Positions 24,181 through 36,100 of a DNA stretch of 64,000 nt are shown piece by piece. The notes under the pieces were generated by a model. It made no database searches, was not told where the DNA came from, and saw nothing but the letters and a program-made list of their open reading frames with translations. Each line of letters opens with the position of its first letter. Position 1 is the stretch's first letter. Source of the DNA: Podarcis raffonei. Taxonomy: Eukaryota > Chordata > Lepidosauria > Squamata > Lacertidae. The translations under genes were made by a program, and so were the position numbers. The stretch covers positions 45,241,501 to 45,305,500 of the forward strand of contig NC_070614.1 of NCBI RefSeq assembly GCF_027172205.1, given 5' to 3'.

Positions 24181-27100
24181 TATTATAAAGCTGAGATTTC
24201 TCAAGCAGCACCAAGACCAGCAGTTGGTGGAGCAAGGGTGCTAGCTGCCCCCCCTGCTGCTTGCATTGCTGTGGCTTACCAGGAAAGAGAGGTGGGGGCA
24301 CCAGCAAGGTTGGCATAGTGCGATAACCCCGGTGGAAACAATCGGGTGCTCCTGGCAGTGTGTTTGCCCCATGGCGACTTGCCCTTCTCCCTTCCAGTAA
24401 GCTGTGATGACGTCAGTGATGGCAGGTCAGCTAAGCACCCCTGCCTGCTCCTGTGCAGATTTGAAATCCTTTTACTTATGCCCTATAAAATATGCCCAGA
24501 TAATTGTGCCATGTGACAGTCTCTTGAGACAGACCAGAAGCTCCTCTTAATAAGGCAGTCATGCCCTCCAATCCAAGACACAGGTGTGCCGAGTTGGGCC
24601 CGACATTTGGGGGGGCGGCGTCTCACCTGCATGACATCACATGCACGATGCCTGTCCCCCAGTCGGGCCACGTCTTCCGGGACGCACAAACATCCCTTTG
24701 AGGATTGCCAGAGTGCTTTGTGATTGTGGCGGGAGATCATGGAGGGCAAAAACCGCCCTCTGCGCCGCCCAGCAAGCCAGTGCTCAGCCGGGGTCAGCGG
24801 GGGATGGTGGCCCCCTCAATATGGGCGGCTGAAGGCCCTCCCTATACCCAGTGCCCCTGCCAAGGCAGCAAGGTGTACATGCACAAAGGTGATTTGAAGC
24901 AGCCCTAGGCTATGGGAGAAATCTGTCCTCTTCTTTTCCCATTCCTCACCGCAGGATACACTTTACCCTGGGAAGATCCGTCCCTGCTGTATCCGGACAA
25001 CTTTGCCCCACCTGTGGAGGTTGCCATCAGAGCCAGCGATGGCGCTTCAGACTACGGCAACAAATTTGGGGAACCCGTCCTGGCAGGTGAGGCTTGCGGC
25101 ATGATGATATTTGGCCCCTTTCTCGCTTCCGAGGTACAGCGTCCGGCTGGTTGGTTTGTTTCTCTCTTTGAAACCCCGGCATCCTTTAGCGACAACTTAG
25201 GGCATCTGAGAGTCCAAAGCGAGGGAGAACGAGGAAGGCTGTGTGTTTGGAAATGTGAGCAAAGCCCCCCATCACCTGTCTTCCAGGCTTTGCACGTTCT
25301 TTCGGGCTCCGTCTGGCAGATGGCGAACGGCACGAGTGGATCAAGCCTATCATGTTCAGTGGTGGGATTGGAGCGATGGAAGATGCCCACGTCCGCAAGG
25401 AAGCCCCACAGCCTGGTAATTTTTATTTAATTTAGCCTGTTTGGGAGATTGCGCTTGCTGTGATATGCATCTAATACACATGCTCTTTATTCCTTCAGCG
25501 CTGATGCATTTGCTCATGCAAAAATGATTCATCGATCGATTGACAACAATGAATTTACCACTCTATTATTATTATTAGTAGTAGTAGTAGTAGTAGTAGT
25601 AGTATTTATTAAACTTATTAGTCACTTTTTTAAAAAAAGATGTAGCTCAAAGGGACTTACGAAAAGAATTGGGGGGCCATCACTGAAAAGTCCAGTTCTT
25701 GCCTTCTTTGAACCTCCCATGAATGGGGCACCTGGAGAAGGGTCTCAGATGATGATGACTGCAGGAACTGGGGCAGTTCATAATAATAAGTGCTTGCTTA
25801 TTTTGCAAAAATGTGTTATGGTACCTCTGTTGAGCTTGGGGAAGTTAAAGAGCTGCTGAAGCATTTGCTGCTGTGGAAATCCCACCCTCCCATCACTTGC
25901 ATTTTGATATTTTACCAGATGCTCCCAAGGAGTCATGAGGACTAGAGCCTTTTTTTTTTGAAAGAAAACAAATCACAGTTGAGATTCTCAGAATATTGAA
26001 TTTGGACCAGATGTTAGATTCTTTCTTTCTTTCCAACTGTACAATTGCGACTCAAGTTCCCATTTCCTTCTCAGGTATGAATGTTGTGAAGGTTGGAGGC
26101 CCTGTCTATCGAATTGGTGTTGGGGGAGGAGCTGCTTCCTCCATCCAGGTAAGTTGGGCGTTGCCTTCTGCTCCTCACCTTTGCAGGTGAAGGTGGCATC
26201 TCCCTATCAAAGCCTTAAGGCGAAGGTTCGGAGATGCAGGTATCTTTTAGGAGTCCTGGGCAGCAGAGATGTAGCAAGGTGGGTGCGGTTTGCCCCGGGT
26301 GTCACCTCCCGGGATGTGTGTGTGACAAAATGCTGTGTGACACTCAACGTCTGTGAGAGACGCTGTGGCACGTGCAGGCTTCCTTCTGGTGTAAAAAGCT
26401 CAATAACTTTGGCTCTGCAAAAAATATATGAAATAAAGTCAAACCATTTTTGCAGGCAAAAAATAAATAAATCCCAATGTGCGGGGGGTGGTGGTGGGGT
26501 GTTACAAGCAATTTTCCGCCCTGGTTACCACGTGACCTTGCTATGCCACTGCTGGGCAGGAGGCAATGATGGCCCTGCTTATTGGCCTCATTCCTTGGCC
26601 TTCTTAATTGGCGACTGCCCGTTGCCGACAAAGCTACCGCTTCCCTCCGCGAAGCCCTTCACACCTGCAAATGCTCCCCATGTGTGCAGGTGCAAGGGGA
26701 CAACGCCAGCGAACTGGATTTTGGGGCGGTGCAACGTGGCGATGCTGAAATGGAGCAGAAGATGAACCGGGTGTTGCGAGGGTGCGTGGAGAACGGGGAA
26801 GGCAATCCCATCTGCAGCCTGCACGACCAGGGCGCTGGAGGCAATGGTGAGCGGCTCGGAGAAGGCTTTTGGGAACGTGGCTATAGGCTGAGCCGTATGT
26901 GCTCCAGGTTTTCCCCCTCCTGAGTGGTTTGATTTGGGCCACATGCGGCAGCTGAAGAGCGTTTGGACCTTACGGCGAAGGGGAAACTTGCAGGATGAAG
27001 AGCAGAACGGTTTCTAGTGGTTCAGATGTGGTTGAACAGGATATTCCTTTGTAATGTTGGGGGACCAGGGAAGGACCGTAGCTCAGAGGTAAAATCCCCT

Positions 27101-27989
27101 GCTTCACATGCAGAAGGCCGCAAGTTCAATCCCCGGCATCTCTGGGTAGGACTAGCGATGTCCCTTTGCCTGAAACCCTGGAGAGTTGTCACAGCAATTC
27201 TGAGCTAGCTACACCAAGGATGTGTCCCAGCTAGATGGATCAAAGTTCGGACTTGGCAGAAGGCAGTTTCCTGTGTCCCTACGTCCCTAAATGTCCCATT
27301 TGACCACAAAGCTTATGGGATGACCTTAAGACAAACCACCCCCTGTATCATAGCCGACTTCACTATAAGAATTCTATACCTGCTTGGTACATTAACTGGC
27401 TCATTGGCCTAAGGGTTTGATTCTTGCTTTCGGTGCAAGAGGTCCTAGGGTCAAATCCTGCTTTCTGGTTTCCCACAGGTCTCTAGTTGGCCACTGTGAG
27501 AACAGAATGCTGGATTTGATTGGCCAGCAGGCTCTTATGTTTACATTGCTACAAAGAAATTATGTTAACTAAGCGGCAGTAAATGATTTGTGAATAGCAA
27601 TGGTTTTGTGGTCTGGATGCCTTAGGAAGAGGAAATGGAAGATGAGAAGGTTGTCTTTGGCCATCAGGGGTTCCCCCAGGGAATGTATGGCTGTGGTTAA
27701 CTTTTCCCTCCAAAGGTAGAGATGGTCAACTCTACCTGGATGGATAAGGACAATGTTCTTCAACCTTGGGTCTGCAGATGTTGTTGGACTACAATTCCTA
27801 TCATTCCTGATCTTTAGTGTTATCTATCAGGGGTCGGTGGCAGTTGTAGTCCAGCAGTATTTGAAGACCCAAGGTTGAAGAACATGAGATAAGAATGTTT
27901 TGAGCTGGGTGCGAACAGTAGGCCATTGACGGTTGCTTTTCTGGGTGAGAATAAGTTTGGAAGAATTATAGTAGCTGCTACCTTCAAGG

Positions 27990-28025
<36 letters not shown>

Positions 28026-31000
28026 CCTCCAAAGAAACTCTTGCTTTCTGTTTTAGGGAATGTGCTGAAGGAACTGAGCGAGCCAGCCGGGGCTGTCATC
28101 TACGCAAGCCGCTTCCAGGTCTGTTTCTCGTTTATGACTTTCCTACAGACACCAAGCTCTTTGTCTTCTGGTCTGCTGTCCTTTATATCTATTGATTACT
28201 TCCCCATAGATGTTTCCCTAAATGCACAGAGCAGGGAGCAGTAGATTTAAAAACAAACCCATGCAAACAAAAATCTGGGAAAATCCCAAATTAAATCTAC
28301 ATCTGGGTGGAGAAATTCAGACCTGAAGGCTAGAGGTGGCCCTCCAGATATACTGTATTTTTTGCTGTATAAGACTCACTTTTTCCCTCCTAAAAAGTAA
28401 GAGGAAATGTGTGTGTGTCTTATGGAGCGAATGCAGGCTGTGCAGCTATCCCAGAAGCCAGAACAGCAAGAGGGATTGCTGCTTTCACTGCGTAGCAATC
28501 CCTCTTGCTGTGTTCTAGCTTCTGAGATTCAAATTTTTTTTTTCTTGTTTTCCTCCTCCAAAAACTTGTGGTCTGGTGCGTCTTATAGAGTGAAAAATAT
28601 GGTATTTGTCTGGGCTGCATCTTCTCTTTCCCACCCGGTACGTCTGGCTTAGCACCCTCCTTGAGTGTTTGCCTGGCTGGAATGTGCCCGTGAACTCTTA
28701 CAGCATATATAAAAACATAGTAAAACATCAAGCTTTCTGATACAGGATTGCCTAAAAGTTATGTAGTTCTTTATCTCCTTGGCATTTGAAGGGAGGGCGC
28801 CACCGCCGAGAAGGCCCTCTGCCTTCTCAGTCAGTTCTTCGTCACTCAATTTCTCTCTTTCTTCCTTTTCCCAGCTAGGAGACCCCACGCTGAGCGTTCT
28901 GGAGATCTGGGGTGCTGAGTACCAAGAGTCCAATGCCCTCTTGCTACGCCCACGCCATGCAGATTTCCTGCGACGCCTTGCCCGCCGTGAGAGGTGCCCT
29001 GTCGACTTCGTGGGCAAGATCAGTGGCGATGGACGGGTAAGACAGCAGGGGAAGGGGTGGAGAGAATGGCTGAAACCCACCATGCCGACTGCCTTGATGT
29101 GGGAAGGACTGTGCAGAAAACCATGGGCGTTATTTGGACATAACAATAAACTACACTAGTGGCCAAAATTGTGGAAACCTTTTGGGAAAAGTTTGTTTCT
29201 GAGGTTTGATGGCTCATAACACCACTTTTTTTTTTAAAAAAATAATGCCTTAAAATTATATATCAATGGAAAGATAATTTAATGAAGAATGCAATGCAAC
29301 AAGGTTTGTTCAATTGTCTGTATTCTATAAAAAGTTATAGCCAAATAACCAGAAAAGGGAAGCACAACTTGCTACATTCCTTCATTTGAATGTAGCCAGT
29401 GAGCAGGAGTGTTTAGAGAGCCAGTCAGGTGTTATGAGCCATCAAACCTTGGAAATACACTTTCCCCAAAAGGTTTCCACAATTTTGGCCACTAGTGTCC
29501 AGTTGTGGGAACTACCTGCAGCTGAGAACCTTGGGGTTCTGCATTTCTTCCCCCCCTTTTCCGGTGAGTGGGAGTTTTGAAGCTTCTGCTTCTATTTTTC
29601 ATGAACACAGTTTAGCATTCTGTCCAGACCCTGACTTTATATATATATATAGAGAGAGAGAGTGCGTGCTAGATTTTAGGAGTGTAAACCTTCACTGCGA
29701 TGGTTGGTTTTCCGCTCCTGGTGTGGGGCAGACGTTGTTTGGGCCTGGGAAACTGGGGAGAGGTTAAAGTTGAGTGCCAAAATCCAAGAAGGGAGAGAAG
29801 GGATTGGGAAGGTTTGAAGGCAGAACAGTTTGGGAAGCGGGTGGTCTGTAAAAGTGACTCCTCTTCCTTCTTCTGGGCGAACTCTTGACAGATTGTGTTA
29901 GTTGACGACACAAAGGTCCCGGCGAGCGACGTGGAGCTGGAGAAGGGGCAGGTTGGAGGGAGAGCCACTCCTGTGAACTTGATGCTGGAATGGGTCCTTG
30001 GCAAGATGCCACGCAAGGTATGGCACACCTATGTGTGTGTGTGTGTGTGTCCTCCCCCTGCCCTGCCATCCCCAAAGAAAAGTTTTGGTAAAACATCTGT
30101 TTAAAGGTGTCCCAGTAGACCAAGGGTGGAAGAACCTTTTGCCTTCCAGACATTGGACTACAGTTCCCATCTTCCCTTACCACTGGCCAGGCTGCCTGGG
30201 GACTGATGGGAGTCAGAGTCCAAAGTCCAAAGACATCTGGATGGCCATAAGTTGCCCCACCCCCTCAGTAGATCTTGATGCTTTGAATCTGTGATACTAT
30301 TATTATTTATTAAATTTGTATACCGCCCTTCATTCGTAGATCACAGTGGTGGTTCACAGCATAAAAACGTGAGACAAAAACACAAAATACAGAATACAAA
30401 GGAAAAGGAAAACAAACCAATCCCTCTCCCACGAATGTATTTGAAAAGCCATAGGATGTTAATCAGCCAAATGCCTGGTTGAAGAGAAATGTTTTTTGAC
30501 TGGCGCCTAAAGATCTATAGTGAAGGCGCCAGGTGAGCCGCCACAGAAAAAGCCCGTTCTCGTGTTGCCACCCTCCCATTCCTTCTCTAAAATGCTTTGG
30601 CTTGGATTCCAATATCCTGTGTCCATTCTTGTTAATTCCTTCAGCTAGTTAGGACCTGTCCCTTTTATACTTATTGGATGAATATTTTCAGGAACTTTGT
30701 TCTTTTGTATTTGGTATAGAGATGTTGTTTTTATTTAAAAAATGCGTTCTCAAGCCGTTTTGCGGACTTGTCAGTTGCTTTGAGACATTTTCTTAGTGGT
30801 GAGGACGTGTCATAAATGAACAAACAATGGTGATGATTTCTGCCAACCAGGAATTTGTTTTGAATCATGTCCACCGAGACCTCAGGCCTCTGTCGCTTCC
30901 CCGTGGCCTTAGTGTGTCGGACGCCCTCCAGCGTGTGCTCAGGCTCCCGTCTGTGGCGAGCAAGCGCTACTTGACCAACAAGGTAAATGCCTCACAGATT

Positions 31001-33144
31001 TGCGCCTCTGGGTTCTTTTAACCCAGCCATCTTTTTTAAAAATGGAGGGAAGGTATATTTTCTGCTGATTCGTTTTTCTCCTCTTTTTCCCTCTGCCCTT
31101 CTCCCTCTGGTACAGGTCGATCGCTCAGTGACGGGCCTGGTGGCTCAACAACAGTGCGTCGGCCCCCTTCACACCCCACTGGCGGACGTCGCCGTGGTGG
31201 CCCTCTCCCCTTTTGAGACGGTGGGAGGAGCCACGGCCATTGGGGAGCAGCCTATCAAAGGGCTCATTGACCCCGCAGCCGGTGCCCGATTGTCTGTGGC
31301 AGAGGCCCTCACCAACTTGGTCTTCGCTCGGGTCACTGACCTTAAGGTGAGGCAGTCCCCACCCCACCCCGCCCCACCCCTGACATTTTCCCTTCTTGCC
31401 TTAATACAGTGGTACCTCAGGTTACAGATGCTTCAGGTTACAGACTCCACTAATCCAGAAATATTACCTCAGGTTAAGAACTTTGCTTCAGGATGAGAAC
31501 AGAAATCGCGTGGCAGCAGTGGGAAGCCCCATTAGCTAACGTGGTGCTTCAGGTTAAGAACAGTTTCAGGTTAAGAACGGACTTCTGGAATGAATTAAGT
31601 CCTTAACCTGAGGTACCACTGTATCTCAGTTTTCCCTCCTCTCAGTTTATCCAAGGTGGACTAGGCTGAGAGAGGGTGACTAGCTTTTCACTCTGCAAAA
31701 GTCTTCTCAATGCCCTCATTTTACTAGAAGCTGTGGCATTTTGTGGTGTTTTTAGTTTTAAGAAAGGCTGCTTTCATTATATAATTTTGTGCAATAACCA
31801 ACATGGCTGCTGATTGGTTTTCTTTACTACTTATCATATTACTTTATTTTACGTTGCACACTAGCCTAAAGGGGCCAGGAAATCTGTTAAATTGGCCAAC
31901 CTGAGGCCCTGCAAATGTTTTGTGCTGCAACTCCCATTTGCGCCATACTGGCTGGGAGTTGTAGTCTCCAACATCTCAGGAGAGTAGGCAGGGGGGCACA
32001 TTGGCAAAGACTGTGTTAAATCTGAATAATACACAAACTTTCAGATAATGGGTTGCCTCTGATTGGGCTGGGTAATATATCAACATATCGTCCCAAACCG
32101 GTTTGAAGTCCATATCAAGTTTCATAATTTTTGCACTGGCAATATATCGTGAATCGTGATGTGTGTGTTATGCAAACATTTTTAAAAGGGGGAAACTGAA
32201 GCCAGCCAATGCCTCTATGTAGCTCCATGCTTATTTCAGACATGGTGATATATCGGTATATCGTGTTTAGCTTGGTGACATATCACGATGTTGAAAACCA
32301 GATATCGCCCAGCCCTAGTCTCTGATCATATTCTGTGTAGATCACACACTGAAATCAACGCATTTCTCTTATGAAACCTCTAAGCGTTTTAAATATAAAA
32401 CATTAATTTGTGTGCTAGAGTTGGAGGCTAGCCGTACGGGCAACCGCCTCCTTCCCACAGTTGCCTAACCTCTCTGTACATGTGGCGGCGACTTTTGTGT
32501 CCTTCCAGGACGTGAAATGCAGCGGGAATTGGATGTGGGCAGCCAAGTTGCCTGGCGAAGGGGCTGCCTTGGCGGAGGCCTGCAGGGCCATGTGCTCTGT
32601 GATGGGTGAGCTGGGCGTGGCTGTGGACGGCGGCAAGGACTCCCTCAGCATGGCAGCCCGCGTTGGCACGGAGACCGTTAAGGCACCTGGTGAGGAACAG
32701 AAAAGCTTCTGCTAAGGGATAGGGTGGTTGCGCCCTTCCTCCAAAATAAAAATGCTCTCCTCAAGTTCGGAGGGTTATTTTATCTGAGGCTTGTTTTGTC
32801 CTCTCTTTTTTTCATTTTCAACTCCTCCCTTGCCCTTTTCATATTTTTGCTGCCTTTCCAAGCCATCTCTGCTACTTATTTTGGAAAGACCAGCTTCTGA
32901 TAGGCATTCAGACAACTTTTAAGATATTGTAACCAAATTTTGCCAGATGGTTCCTGAGCTAAAGGAGCAGGTATTCATCAGTGTTTGGATAAAATTGCAA
33001 GCCCTTTTGAGTAAAAGTAGTGAACTTGACATTTCGAAACTGCACCAGTTTTAACCGCTGACTTCAAAACTGCAGATTTTTTTTTAAAAAAATCTTAGCA
33101 CTTCTGAGCAATGCCAGGTATGAGGTTGCTAGTGTACTTGCGCA

Positions 33145-33182
<38 letters not shown>

Positions 33183-36100
33183 CTCTGTGTGTGTGTTTCG
33201 CATATGTGCACAGATGCACAAACATTTTCCAAATCAACTGAATGTGGATTGTAACTATAGAGGCATAAACCCAAGTCTGCAGAAACACTTTTGAAAGGGA
33301 GAGAAAAAGGTTAGGCTCTAGCTTTGTCTAGTCTCCCGGGAAATAGATCTCCCCGCTCCTTGGGCCGATGGGACATTCTGTCAAAAACACAGGAGCTAGA
33401 GGCAGCTTCTAAGTTTTCCCTGTGGTTGCACCTTGTCAAACAAGCTCAGAAAAATCCCCTGTGGCTGCTTGACTTTTGGTCCCCCTGGACAGGGAGAAGA
33501 AGGGTGTTGTTATTTCCTAACAAGCTGCACCTTGTAGCTTGACTGCAGGCGACTTTGGATGTTTTCCTAGCTCTCAATAAATGTGCTTTAACACTCTGCA
33601 TATTTTCTCCATTTCCAACTCTTCTCCCTCCACCTTTATGCTCCTTTTCCCAGGAACACTTGTCATCTCAGCTTATGCTGTCTGTCCAGATATCACTGCT
33701 ACGGTGACCCCTGACCTCAAATGTCCAGATGGAAAAGGTAAAGTCAAGAGCTGATGAGAAGAACATCTTTCTGCCACACTCACCATCTTCTCCCACCTCA
33801 TCACTGTGGCACGTCACACCCTTTGAGAGCCACTGCTTTAGGGAATGACTTGTAGAATATTTGCTAATACAGTGGAACCTTGGTTCTCGAACGGCTTAGT
33901 TGACAAACAAATCGGCTCCCGAATGCCGAAAGCCCAGAAGTAAGTGTTCCAGTTTTTGAACTTTTCTCGGAAGCTGAACATTCGGCGCAGCTTCCGCTTG
34001 AGTGCAGGAAGCTCCTGTTACCAATTGGAAGCCATGCCTTGGTTTTCAAACGGTTTCAGGAGTCGAACGAACTGCAGTGTTTTCTCTATTTTAGCTATTC
34101 CAGAGGGTGTGATGCCAAGCATCTCGTGTAAGATTTTGGGCTTCTTTTCCATTCTGTTGCAATTCCTTCTTAAGATCGGATATAAGACCAATTCTTTTGG
34201 CAACGGATCTACATTGGCATAATCAAAAATATCCAGTAACATCCCTTTCAGACAAGAAGCAATGGCTTCTTTAGTAGTATTTAACATATCTGTCAAAATC
34301 AAATTCCAAAAACACTGCACCAACTTGCCTTCCCACCATAAAGGATAATATGTACTAAGTGCTGACAACAATTAGATCTCTTCCAGACCCCTTTTTGTAG
34401 GTGTTTTGCAGTGGAGAGAGGAAAAATCCAAGACAGCCATTTTGTCCTCTTCGCTGATTTCTTGGGCATTTTTTCAGGGACCCTTCTTCACGTGGCAATC
34501 TGTCCTGATCGGCACCGCCTGGGGGGCAGCGCTCTGGCCCAGTGCTTCTCTCAGCTGGGGGACATATCGCCAGACCTGGATAATCCCAGCACCCTTGTTT
34601 CCTGCTTCCAAGTCACCCAGAGTCTGCTACAAGGTAAGCATGCATTGAACGAGGACAGGGTCACCCCTGGCCTGCCCACCCCCAGACGCAGCCCTGCCAG
34701 TCCCAGTCTCTGGTACAAGATACCTAAATAATTGCTTATAATTCCCCATTGGGTAAAGGCACTCTAAACACACCTAAATGAAAGGCAAGCACTCCACCTC
34801 TGAGCCATAGCAGGAGGCAGGAGGAAGGTGGAAAGAAGAAGCAGGTCCCTTATACTTCTGTGATGGGAAAGAGGATTTGGGGGTACTGTAATCTGAACTC
34901 TGCACCAAAGAAAAAGGAATACTCTGTGACCTGGGTAAACTGAGCACAGGTGCATGTATGTGCTTATTAATGTATTTTAAATCTTTTGTTGGACGCTGCC
35001 CAGAGTGGCTGGAGAAACGCAGCCAGATGGGCAGGGTATAAATAATAAATTATTATTATTATTATTATGTGTAATTCTGCTTCTGTTTGCCATAAGGAAG
35101 GGGCAATTTGTAGAATTTGTACTGTTAAAACGGAAAGGGGTCAAACCATCGCAAGAGGTTTTGACATTTTGGGAGATTAGATAGTTACAATGGAATTGTC
35201 TTGGGGGTAGGGTGCACATTTTTATTATTATTATTACTTTGTCAAAAATAAAAATAAAAGGAAGGGGTAACAAGTTTTGCAGGGCTATGAAGTCAAGCTC
35301 TTTGACTTCTACAGATCCTGCTCTTACCTTGCCCCGTGTTGTGTACAAGCCAGCTTCCTATCTATACTAGAAACTTCCTTTTCAAATTAAATAAAACATG
35401 AGGTTCTTGGGACTGCAGAAGCTGCTGTTCCAGTAGCAAAGTCTCTCTTGTGTGTGTTTTTAACAAAGCTGAGGACAGCACTCGGCCACACAGACAAATT
35501 TTTTCTGCCACACAGATGAATTTCTTTTTTTTTTTTTAATTAAATATTTATTAGCATTTTCAAAAATTAAACAAGAACAAAAAATAAACAAAACAAAAGA
35601 AAGATACAAAAATACATAACAAAATTAAACAACAACAAAAAAAGAAAAAATAGAGAAGAAACACATAAAATTATTCATACTTATTGTTCTTAACCTTATT
35701 TCTCAGACCTCCTCACACCTCCCCTTCTTGTATTCCAATTTAAATTATCAGTTCAGCAAGTCCTTAACTTATTTCTTTACCTTAATTTATACATTTATTC
35801 TAACATACCATTATTTTACTTTGCTTCTTTTTTCCATTTCCTCCATTTATTTTTTACAATCTTATTTTCAATTAATTTAAAAAAGAAGAAACCAATTTTA
35901 CCTTATTAAAAACACACATCAATACTTATACCTCATTAATTGTTCTTAAACCTTTTTCCTAAAGTCGACCAAAATTTCCCTTCCACGATTTACCCAATTT
36001 CCTTACCCCTAATTAAAAATGAAAAGAAGAACAAATTATCCTTATGTGCCCTTTGGATTCCCAACCTCCACCCGCCCTTTTTCCCGGTTCCAGTCCCCAA

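Noticed and set aside
27074-27150. Possible extra tRNA gene
   Set aside because: The tRNA-like A and B boxes are followed by a SINE body and the acceptor stem does not close. It is the head of a tRNA-derived SINE.
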